Source: Pseudomonadota bacterium
GTDB taxonomy: Bacteria; Pseudomonadota; Gammaproteobacteria; Acidiferrobacterales; UBA6901
Direction: 5' to 3'
Assembly: GCA_021783175.1 (NCBI GenBank)
Contig: JAJXUF010000184.1
Location: 1 to 5,889, forward strand
Length of the DNA: 5,889 bases
The notes beneath the pieces were generated by a model. It saw nothing but the letters and a program-made list of their open reading frames with translations, did not search any database and was not told where the DNA came from. Each line of letters begins with the position of its first letter. Within the stretch, counting starts at the first letter, position 1. The position numbers and the translations under genes were made by a program. Below, one piece after another: positions 1-5,485 of the stretch.

Positions 1-120
1 TCCGAACAAGACGACGCGTTTGCCGCTTGTCAGCGCCTCGATCGACACCGCTTGTGGTCCCGATGCTGTCATTTCCATCAAGGCGCCGGCCGGAAGCCGT
101 TCACCGATCCCTATTGTCAT
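1..120 (-). CDS. Peroxiredoxin (Prx5-like, AhpC/TSA superfamily), N-terminal fragment
   Basis: Only the first 40 codons are present; the gene runs off the left edge. The protein begins MTIGIGERLPAGALMEMTAS and reaches GKRVVLFG. This pattern, 'I..G..LP...L.E....G...' followed by a strand ending 'KxVVLFG', is the typical start of Prx5-type peroxiredoxins, where the next residues are normally a PGAFTPTC-like stretch carrying the peroxidatic cysteine. That cysteine lies outside the window, so activity cannot be confirmed. Family members reduce H2O2 and organic hydroperoxides in the cytoplasm using thiols such as glutathione or glutaredoxin; some are fused to a glutaredoxin domain, which cannot be judged here. 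The ATG (118-120) is supported by an AGGAG Shine-Dalgarno at 129-133, 8 nt upstream. It follows glxR on the same strand after 54 nt with no clear terminator, so co-transcription is likely (inference). Family assignment rests on 40 residues. Confidence 0.75.
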   Translation of the reverse strand, partial: MTIGIGERLPAGALMEMTASGPQAVSIEALTSGKRVVLFG

Positions 121-174
121 CGTTTGTGCTCCTGTTCAATTGCTAGAAGAATCACTTCTGGCGAACTTGCCGCG

Positions 175-1071
175 CTAGCCGCGTTCGCCCAAATTCGCGC
201 CACCCATGCGCTCAAGAACCTTGATTATGGCCGACGAATCCAGCTCGCCTTCTCCATTACCCACCAGTGCGTTCAGGTACTGAGCCGCCGTTGCCGCAGC
301 AGGCAGCGCGACGCCAAGCTGATGCGCCGTATCAAGCGCAATGCGCATGTCCTTCTGATGCAAGCTGGTCTTGAACCCAGGCTTGAAATCCCGATCGAGC
401 ATACGCTGCCCATGCACATCGAGGATTTTGCTTCCGGCAAATCCGCCAAGCAGTGCCTGCCGCACTTTCGCCGCATCGGCACCAGCGCGAGATGCGAGCA
501 GCAGCGCCTCGCTGACTGCCATAATGGTGACCGCAACGACCACCTGGTTGCAGACCTTGGCCGTCTGCCCTGCGCCATGATCACCGACGTGCACGATATT
601 CTTTCCCATCAGCTGAAACAAGGGCAACACGCGCGAGAAGGCCGCATCTGTGCCGCCAACCATGATAGACAGGGTGGCGTTAATTGCACCGCCCTCACCG
701 CCGGATACGGGCGCATCTAGCATGTCCACTTGTTTGTGTTCCAGTTGCTGCGCGATGACGCGCGTCGCGATAGGCGATATTGAGCTCATGTCGACGACGG
801 CACTGCCTCGACGCACACCGTGAAGCACGCCGCGCTCCCCCAATATAACCTGCTCGACGTCCGGCGTATCTGACACCATAATGAAAATTACTTCGCTGGC
901 CGCCGCGACGTCTTGCGCAGACGCCATGCTCTTGGCGCCTGCAGCGACAAGCGGCTCGACCGCCACCGGGCGTCGCGCGTAAACATTGAGGCGGTGGCCG
1001 CCTTTCAACAGATTAAGCGCCATCGGCCTTCCCATAATGCCAAGTCCAATGAAACCCAGATCCATCGCCAT
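175..1071 (-). CDS. glxR: Tartronate semialdehyde reductase (2-hydroxy-3-oxopropionate reductase)
   Basis: Complete 298-residue protein of the 3-hydroxyisobutyrate dehydrogenase family, the usual length. It should reduce tartronate semialdehyde to D-glycerate with NAD(P)H, the last step of the Gcl-Hyi-GlxR route from glyoxylate to glycerate, in the cytoplasm. Visible motifs: the Rossmann dinucleotide loop G9-x-G11-x-x-G14 (FIGLGIMG); substrate-binding DAPVSGG at 119-125 followed by TLSIMVGG; the catalytic lysine K172 with N176 (GQTAKVCNQ); and the conserved K240-D241 in LHQKD. Segments such as IFIMVSDTP, RQALLGGFAGSKILDVHG and PGFKTSLHQKD resemble E. coli GlxR as I recall it, more than GarR or 3-hydroxyisobutyrate dehydrogenase. 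I chose the ATG at 1069-1071 because GAGGA (1079-1083) lies 7 nt upstream; the frame is open to 1116 but that longer start lacks such support, and an ATG two codons later has worse spacing. It is divergent from aceB, which also uses glyoxylate. gcl and hyi are not in the window. Confidence 0.92.
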   Translation of the reverse strand: MAMDLGFIGLGIMGRPMALNLLKGGHRLNVYARRPVAVEPLVAAGAKSMASAQDVAAASEVIFIMVSDTPDVEQVILGERGVLHGVRRGSAVVDMSSISPIATRVIAQQLEHKQVDMLDAPVSGGEGGAINATLSIMVGGTDAAFSRVLPLFQLMGKNIVHVGDHGAGQTAKVCNQVVVAVTIMAVSEALLLASRAGADAAKVRQALLGGFAGSKILDVHGQRMLDRDFKPGFKTSLHQKDMRIALDTAHQLGVALPAAATAAQYLNALVGNGEGELDSSAIIKVLERMGGANLGERG

Positions 1072-1078
1072 GGTGTTT

Positions 1079-1083
1079 TCCTC
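1079..1083 (-). promoter_or_regulatory. Shine-Dalgarno of glxR
   Basis: On the minus strand this reads GAGGA, 7 nt before the ATG at 1071. It decides the start in favour of MAMDLGF over the longer in-frame start at 1116. Confidence 0.7.
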
Positions 1084-1133
1084 GTGTGCTACATCACAAT
1101 CCTGCAGTCGCGACATCGCGTACCGGGAACCTG

Positions 1134-1162
1134 AACATAACGCAGGTAATCGGGCGTGTCAT
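1134..1162 (-). promoter_or_regulatory. Predicted sigma70-type promoter of glxR
   Basis: Read on the minus strand, ATGACA (1157-1162) matches the -35 consensus TTGACA at five of six positions. It is followed by a 17-nt spacer and TATGTT (1134-1139), which matches TATAAT at four of six. Transcription would start near 1127, giving a leader of roughly 56 nt before the glxR ATG. The match and ideal spacing are seen in the sequence; activity is inferred. Confidence 0.5.
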
Positions 1163-1181
1163 CGTTTATGCCGACTGATGC

Positions 1182-1192
1182 GTCAGCCTGAC
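1182..1192. repeat. Short inverted repeat upstream of the glxR promoter
   Basis: GTCAG and CTGAC face each other across a single C. It sits about 20 bp upstream of the proposed glxR -35 box, where an activator could bind. It is short enough to be chance. Confidence 0.25.
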
Positions 1193-1291
1193 ATGCCTTT
1201 GCCGCAGATGTTGGTACCGCGCGCCAGGTTTCCGTCTTACGCTCTTAAATGTCTGAAAAATACCGCAAATTCCATCACTTCTACCGGTTCT

Positions 1292-1305
1292 CGAGGTAGA
1301 CCTCG
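1292..1305. repeat. 14-bp near-perfect palindrome, candidate operator
   Basis: CGAGGT and ACCTCG are perfect inverted copies separated by AG. The symmetry stops sharply on both sides. Two-fold symmetry of this size suits a dimeric regulator binding upstream of aceB. As RNA it could form only a 5-bp stem with a 4-nt loop and has no T tract, so it is not a terminator. The regulator is unknown. Confidence 0.4.
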
Positions 1306-1341
1306 GCGCTGCGGCCGGGACTGCCAAAAGCGAGTAGAATG

Positions 1342-1356
1342 GGGCCAAGTCGGCCC
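1342..1356. repeat. GC-rich inverted repeat upstream of aceB
   Basis: GGGCC (1342-1346) and GGCCC (1352-1356) are inverted copies around a 5-nt centre. It lies about 65 bp before the aceB start. No T tract follows, so it is not an intrinsic terminator. Confidence 0.3.
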
Positions 1357-1362
1357 GATCGC

Positions 1363-1372
1363 GCAGCGCTGC
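1363..1372. repeat. 10-bp perfect palindrome upstream of aceB
   Basis: GCAGCGCTGC is its own reverse complement and lies about 20 bp before the candidate aceB -10 hexamer, so a protein bound here would cover the -35 region. It could be an operator or chance in GC-rich DNA. Confidence 0.3.
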
Positions 1373-1391
1373 ACCTGTCTTTTTCCCGCAA

Positions 1392-1397
1392 TATTAT
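1392..1397 (+). promoter_or_regulatory. Candidate -10 hexamer of the aceB promoter
   Basis: TATTAT differs from TATAAT at one position. Transcription would start near 1404, leaving a short leader that still includes the Shine-Dalgarno at 1411-1416. No good -35 box stands 16-18 nt upstream (CTGCAC/TGCACC is poor), so if real this promoter probably needs an activator. Confidence 0.3.
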
Positions 1398-1410
1398 CGG
1401 GCCAGATGCC

Positions 1411-1416
1411 AGGAGG
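1411..1416 (+). promoter_or_regulatory. Strong Shine-Dalgarno of aceB
   Basis: AGGAGG lies 5 nt before the ATG at 1422. It is the strongest ribosome site in the window and fixes the aceB start. Confidence 0.8.
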
Positions 1417-1421
1417 CCCGC

Positions 1422-3026
1422 ATGCGCATCACAGCTCACTCTCCGTCCGGCATAAATATCTTGGCCGCATCGTCCGGGGAATTTGCCGAAATTCTGACTC
1501 CCCAGGCGCTTGAGTTCCTGGCCATGCTGCAGCGGCGCTTCGGCGCGACACGCGAAGACCTGCTTGCCCGCAGACACGACCGGCAAGCCCGCATCGACGC
1601 AGGTGAACTGCCCGATTTTCTGCCGCAGACCCGGCAGATTCGCGACGCTACCTGGACCATTGCCGATATGCCGCAGGATTTGCAGGATCGACGCGTGGAG
1701 ATTACCGGCCCGGTCGACCGGAAGATCATCATTAATGCACTCAACTGCGGCGCGAGTGTATTCATGGCAGACTTCGAGGACTCCAACGCACCGACCTGGG
1801 ACAACAATCTGCGCGGCCAGATTAATCTACGCGATGCCGTGCGTCGTAACATTCGCTACCTCAGCCCCGAAGGCAAGATCTACGCACTGCACGACCGGAT
1901 TGCAACTCTGATGGTGCGGCCCCGCGGCTGGCACTTGGTAGAGAAGCATGTTCTTATCGATGGCACGCCGATTTCCGCCAGCCTGTTCGATTTCGGGCTG
2001 TATTTTTTTCACAACGCGAAAACCCTAATACAAAACGGGACGGGGCCCTACTTTTATCTTCCGAAACTGGAAAGCCATCTGGAAGCGCGGCTGTGGAATG
2101 AGGTTTTCGATCATGCCGAAAAGGCGCTGGATATTCCGCCAGCGACGATCAAGGCCACCGTGCTGATCGAGACCATCCTGGCGGCTTTCGAAATGGATGA
2201 AATTCTGTTCGAGCTGCGCGAGCATTCGGCTGGTCTCAATTGCGGACGCTGGGACTATCTCTTCAGCTGCATAAAGAAATTCCGCAACCGCCCGGATTTC
2301 ATTTTCGCAGACCGTGCGCTCCTGACAATGACTACTTACTTCATGCGCTCCTATTCCCTGCTCACCATCAAAACCTGCCATCGGCGCAAAGCGCACGCCA
2401 TCGGCGGCATGGCCGCACAAATACCAATCAAGGAAGACGCGGCAGCCAACAATGACGCCATTGCCAAGGTACGCGCCGACAAACAGCGCGAGGCACGCGA
2501 CGGCCATGATGGCACCTGGGTGGCTCACCCAGGCCTCGTTCCGGTCGCTATGGCCGAGTTCGACGCCGCGATGAAAACCCCGAATCAGATCGATCGTCAG
2601 CGGGACGACGTCAGCATCACAGCTGCGGATCTGCTTGCGTTCATGCCACAAGGACCGATCACTGAACTTGGGCTGCGCACGAACATCGATGTGGTGATCG
2701 AATACCTTGGATCATGGCTTGCAGGCACCGGCTGCGTACCCATCCACCATCTAATGGAGGACGCCGCCACAGCGGAAATCTCGCGTTCTCAGATCTGGCA
2801 CTGGATACACAGCCCAAAGGGCATTCTGGACGACGGACGCAAGGTGACCATCGAACTGCTGCGCTTGCTGTTGCCACAGGTACTCAATGAAGTGCGCAAG
2901 AACCTCGGGGAGGAAAATTACGCGATCGGCCGCTATGAACTGGCGGCAAAAATACTCGATGAACTTTGCGCGCGTCCCGATTTTGTCGAGTTCCTGACAC
3001 TTCCGTGCTACCAGTACCTCGACTGA
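1422..3026 (+). CDS. aceB: Malate synthase A
   Basis: Complete 534-residue protein, almost the length of E. coli AceB (533). It condenses glyoxylate with acetyl-CoA to give malate and CoA, the second step of the glyoxylate shunt, in the cytoplasm. The family signature REHSAGLNCGRWDYLF (266-281) matches the malate synthase pattern. Other landmarks are VEITGPVDRK (92-101), FMADFEDS (114-121), the active-site arginine R168 in RPRGWHL, the metal-site candidates E250 (LIET) and D278 (WDY), GHDGTWVAHPGL (361-372), and the catalytic-base aspartate D447 in MEDAATAEISR. The C-terminus FLTLPCYQYLD corresponds to the usual FLTLPGY ending, so the gene is intact. Long colinear matches to AceB exclude the larger GlcB type. 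The start follows from AGGAGG 5 nt upstream. It is transcribed away from glxR; no isocitrate lyase is in the window. Its stop lies 7 nt from the stop of the opposing lipoprotein gene. Confidence 0.97.
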   Translation: MRITAHSPSGINILAASSGEFAEILTPQALEFLAMLQRRFGATREDLLARRHDRQARIDAGELPDFLPQTRQIRDATWTIADMPQDLQDRRVEITGPVDRKIIINALNCGASVFMADFEDSNAPTWDNNLRGQINLRDAVRRNIRYLSPEGKIYALHDRIATLMVRPRGWHLVEKHVLIDGTPISASLFDFGLYFFHNAKTLIQNGTGPYFYLPKLESHLEARLWNEVFDHAEKALDIPPATIKATVLIETILAAFEMDEILFELREHSAGLNCGRWDYLFSCIKKFRNRPDFIFADRALLTMTTYFMRSYSLLTIKTCHRRKAHAIGGMAAQIPIKEDAAANNDAIAKVRADKQREARDGHDGTWVAHPGLVPVAMAEFDAAMKTPNQIDRQRDDVSITAADLLAFMPQGPITELGLRTNIDVVIEYLGSWLAGTGCVPIHHLMEDAATAEISRSQIWHWIHSPKGILDDGRKVTIELLRLLLPQVLNEVRKNLGEENYAIGRYELAAKILDELCARPDFVEFLTLPCYQYLD

Positions 3027-3033
3027 ACAGCGG

Positions 3034-3504
3034 CTAGTGATGCTGCGCCGCCTCGGATTGTGCGGCGACAAATTGCCGCCGTATGACCTGCATGCGCCGC
3101 CGGTTTACGCCGAAGTCGTAATAGCCAAGACGCGCCGCGGACCGCATCTCGATGTGCTTGCTATGGTCATCGAAATAGAATTCCGCGTCATCCACAAAGC
3201 GCATTACGCGACTGGTGAATTCAACCCTTAGATAGTCATCACTTTGGGATACGATGCGCGCCCGTTTCATATGCGCGATCACCTGCTTAAGGCGGGCCAT
3301 GGCAACCGGCAACGTCGAATCATAGGTGATTGGATCGATTCGGTGCTTGGCATCCGCAGCCTGACTGGACACACAATTGGGCGAACTCGGGCATGTTGCG
3401 AGTTTTCCGTTCCTGACTCCCAGATTCGCGGGAGGCACGCCACTACATCCCATCAGCCCTGCAGCCAGCAATCCGATTGCGAAAGCCGCGCGATATATTC
3501 GCAT
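3034..3504 (-). CDS. DUF1499 family lipoprotein
   Basis: 156 residues. An N-terminal signal (MRIYRAAF, then a hydrophobic stretch to about residue 19) ends in a lipobox-like LMGC with C20 as the lipidation site, so it should be a membrane-anchored lipoprotein; the residue after the cysteine is Ser, which in enterobacteria would permit outer-membrane sorting. The mature part carries DUF1499 hallmarks: LATCPSSPNCVSSQ (36-49), YLRVEFTSRVMRFVDDAEFY (91-110) and RSAARLGYYDFGVNRRRM (121-138). The family is small and its function unknown, so I assign none. I chose the ATG at 3502-3504 because it places the signal peptide at the N-terminus; AAGAGA (3509-3514) lies 4 nt upstream. The longer open frame to 3585 would put 27 charged residues before the signal and overlap the helicase gene. 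The helicase stop is 25 nt upstream on the same strand, so translation from a shared transcript is likely. Confidence 0.88.
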   Translation of the reverse strand: MRIYRAAFAIGLLAAGLMGCSGVPPANLGVRNGKLATCPSSPNCVSSQAADAKHRIDPITYDSTLPVAMARLKQVIAHMKRARIVSQSDDYLRVEFTSRVMRFVDDAEFYFDDHSKHIEMRSAARLGYYDFGVNRRRMQVIRRQFVAAQSEAAQHH

Positions 3505-3529
3505 GAAGTCTCTTTTAGCCTCGTCATTG

Positions 3530-5485
3530 TTACTGTGCCTCGCACCTCTCTTGCTCCCAGGTTGGCGCGAAAAAGCGCTGTACATCTTCTATTCTACGCG
3601 TGCGCGGCATTGGGGGCAGACTGGAAAGAAATATGCTTCCGTATCCTTTTCGCAACAGTCTTGGATCACACAACATCAGTACTCCGCGATCGGTGACATC
3701 ACGGATAAGTCGGCCGGCTCCCTGCCTAAGGGCAATCACCGCGTTGGGCAGCTGATATTCCATAAACGGACTACGTCCAGCCTCCTCCATGGCTTCACAG
3801 CGCGCGCGCAGCACCGGGTCATCCGGTGCTGCAAAGGGCAGTTTGTCAATGATCACCGTAGACAACGCTTCACCCCGCACATCGACTCCTTCCCAGAAAC
3901 TTCCGGTGCCGAGCAGCACCGCATTGCCGGCCGCACGGAATCGTTCGAGCAGCACCGCGCGCGGAGCGCTTCCCTGAATGAGAAGCGGAAAATCCGATCG
4001 CGTGGCAAGGTAATCGGCAGCAAACTTGAGCGCACGATGGCTGGTGAACAGTAAGAACGCCCTTCCGCCGCTCGCCGCCAACACCGGCAATGCCGCCTCG
4101 AGCACGCTTTGCGTGAATTCACCCGCCGATGGTTCCGGCAGACCGGCCGGCAAATAGAGCAATGCCTGACGCGAATAATCGAAGGGGCTTCCCCACTGGT
4201 CTGCCTGCGCTGCTTCCAGTCCGAGTTGTGACTGAAAGTGGCTGAAGCTGTTGCCGATCGCCAGCGTTGCCGAAGTGAATATCCAGGCCTTGTCGCCACC
4301 CTCGAGATATGGCCGAAACGACATCGCTATATCCATCGGCGTAAGGTGCAAAGTAAAACTTCGGGCGCCGGTCTCGAACCACGCTATATGGCCCGCAGGC
4401 GGAGTTTCTTCCAGCATTACCAGCCTGTCCAGCAGATCCAGCGCGCGTCGCAGACAGCTCGCCAAGCCGGGGCCGCGCGTCGCCGCCACCTCAAGCAGCT
4501 GCGCCAGCCCGGAAATGCGTGAACGCGTCTCGGCAAGTGCATTACAGAATGCCTTCTGCGCCGTTATGCTGCTCCACGGCGCGCGCTGCGCGCCGCTGCC
4601 AAACGCTAACCTCAGATCGGCGACTGACTTCTCCAGGTTCCTTGCACCTTCCGCCAAACCGGCAACAGTGCTCTTCTCCTTCAGCTCCTCGGTAATGACA
4701 TCGAGACATAGGGAGTTGATCTGATGACTACTCAGCGACACGCCGAAAAAATTGGATGCGATTTCCGGCAGCTGATGCGCCTCGTCGAAAATTATCGCCT
4801 CGACTCCAGGCAATAACTGACCGAATCCTTCCTCGCGCAGCGCAAGATCGGCAAAAAACAGATGATGATTTACCACGATTACGTCCGCCGCCAGCGCTTC
4901 ACGTCGCGCACGATTCACATGGCAGTCGCTATACTGCGGACATTGAGCACCAAGACAGTTATCGGATGTCGAGGTGACAAGAGGCCATATTTCAGAGTCC
5001 TCCGGTACCTGGTCGAGCTCCGCGATGTCTCCGCTGCGGGTACGGCCGGCCCACTCACGCACGCGCAAAAGCGCGCTGTCCGTTCGTCCGGCACGGAATC
5101 TTCCTTCTAGCTCGGTGCGTTCAAGCCGCTCCAGGCAAAGATAGTTTGCACGCCCCTTAAGCAGCGCCGTGGTCACCGGCACACCCAAGGCATCGCGTAC
5201 AAGCGGTAAATCGCGCCCGTAGAGCTGATCCTGAAGGTTCCTGGTGCCGGTCGAAATGAGCACCTTGCGGCCGGAAAGCAGGGCTGGCACCAGGTAGGCA
5301 AAGGTCTTTCCCGTGCCGGTGCCCGATTCCACTATATACAGGGAACGGTCCATTAAGGCCGCTTCGATGCGCGCGGCCATCTCCTGCTGCGACGGACGCG
5401 CTACAAATCCTTCAAGCCGCCTGGCTAGCGTGCCGTTGGGCCCGAGGCTTTCTGCGCTAGGAGATTGCACGCCCGTCCGCCACAC
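3530..5485 (-). CDS. yoaA: DinG/YoaA-type ATP-dependent DNA helicase (XPD-like, Fe-S)
   Basis: 651 residues if the GTG at 5485 is used; E. coli YoaA is about 636. Superfamily 2 XPD-like 5'-3' helicase. In order: Q33 of the Q motif (RPSQQEM); Walker A GTGTGKT at 55-61; four cysteines C117, C177, C182 and C188 with spacing suiting a [4Fe-4S] cluster; Walker B DEAH at 234-237; SATL at 405-408; GTGSFWEGVDVRGEAL from 527; and motif VI QGAGRLIR at 588-595. LGPNGTLARRLEGFVARPSQ and LLKGRANYLCLERLE fit YoaA better than DinG. In E. coli, YoaA binds the HolC subunit of DNA polymerase III and helps tolerate replication-blocking lesions; the same role here is inferred. The start is uncertain: both GTG codons (5485 and 5470; the latter gives 646 residues) have weak Shine-Dalgarno sequences and both overlap rmlD, suggesting translational coupling. 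All motifs are intact. The DUF1499 gene follows 25 nt downstream. Confidence 0.93.
   Translation of the reverse strand: MWRTGVQSPSAESLGPNGTLARRLEGFVARPSQQEMAARIEAALMDRSLYIVESGTGTGKTFAYLVPALLSGRKVLISTGTRNLQDQLYGRDLPLVRDALGVPVTTALLKGRANYLCLERLERTELEGRFRAGRTDSALLRVREWAGRTRSGDIAELDQVPEDSEIWPLVTSTSDNCLGAQCPQYSDCHVNRARREALAADVIVVNHHLFFADLALREEGFGQLLPGVEAIIFDEAHQLPEIASNFFGVSLSSHQINSLCLDVITEELKEKSTVAGLAEGARNLEKSVADLRLAFGSGAQRAPWSSITAQKAFCNALAETRSRISGLAQLLEVAATRGPGLASCLRRALDLLDRLVMLEETPPAGHIAWFETGARSFTLHLTPMDIAMSFRPYLEGGDKAWIFTSATLAIGNSFSHFQSQLGLEAAQADQWGSPFDYSRQALLYLPAGLPEPSAGEFTQSVLEAALPVLAASGGRAFLLFTSHRALKFAADYLATRSDFPLLIQGSAPRAVLLERFRAAGNAVLLGTGSFWEGVDVRGEALSTVIIDKLPFAAPDDPVLRARCEAMEEAGRSPFMEYQLPNAVIALRQGAGRLIRDVTDRGVLMLCDPRLLRKGYGSIFLSSLPPMPRTRRIEDVQRFFAPTWEQERCEAQ
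3808..3832. repeat. 10-bp perfect inverted repeat inside yoaA
   Basis: GCAGCACCGG (3808-3817) and CCGGTGCTGC (3823-3832) are perfect inverted copies around GTCAT. It encodes AAPDDPVLR (about residues 552-560), a conserved YoaA stretch, so protein sequence may explain it. No T tract follows on either strand, so it is not a terminator; a stable mRNA hairpin is possible. Confidence 0.6.
4577..4595. repeat. 8-bp GC-only inverted repeat inside yoaA
   Basis: CGGCGCGC (4577-4584) and GCGCGCCG (4588-4595) pair perfectly around a 3-nt loop. It encodes residues about 297-303 in a part of the helicase without recognisable motifs. No T tract follows. Confidence 0.55.

Larger units (their letters stand above)
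1072..1421. other. Divergent glxR-aceB intergenic control region
   Basis: This 350-bp stretch separates the divergently transcribed glxR and aceB. I see no credible gene in it: the open frames crossing it lack good ribosome sites and have low-complexity, arginine- and serine-rich translations typical of shadow frames. It holds a good minus-strand promoter candidate, a weak plus-strand -10 candidate, two Shine-Dalgarno sequences at its edges, and several short palindromes (1182-1192, 1292-1305, 1342-1356, 1363-1372) that could be operators. The size, larger than needed for two bare promoters, suggests regulated expression (inference). Confidence 0.7.

Noticed and set aside
121..174. Possible terminator between glxR and the peroxiredoxin gene
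   Set aside because: Only a 5-bp AGAAG/CTTCT stem (145-159) is present, AT-rich and without a T tract; too weak to be a terminator.
52..720. 222-residue plus-strand open frame
   Set aside because: It lies opposite the well-supported glxR and peroxiredoxin genes, has a Cys/His/Arg-rich composition, no ribosome site and no recognisable family; it is a shadow of high-GC coding DNA.
1166..1348. Small minus-strand open frame (60 codons) in the intergenic region
   Set aside because: No credible ribosome site, no hydrophobic or conserved pattern, and it overlaps the likely control elements of both flanking genes.
2025..2651. 208-residue minus-strand open frame opposite aceB
   Set aside because: aceB is continuous and conserved across this stretch; the antisense translation resembles no family and has no promoter or ribosome site.
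3505..3585. Longer N-terminus for the DUF1499 protein
   Set aside because: It would place 27 charged, arginine-rich residues before the signal peptide and overlap the helicase gene; the ATG at 3504 gives a normal lipoprotein start.
3911..3958. Direct repeat GAGCAGCACCGC at 3911-3922 and 3947-3958
   Set aside because: It encodes the repeated AVLL in AVLLERFRAAGNAVLL of the helicase; two copies only, inside a conserved domain, so coding coincidence is sufficient.
3377..4054. 225-residue plus-strand open frame across the lipoprotein/helicase junction
   Set aside because: It is antisense to two supported genes, shows no domain, and its composition is typical of a shadow frame.
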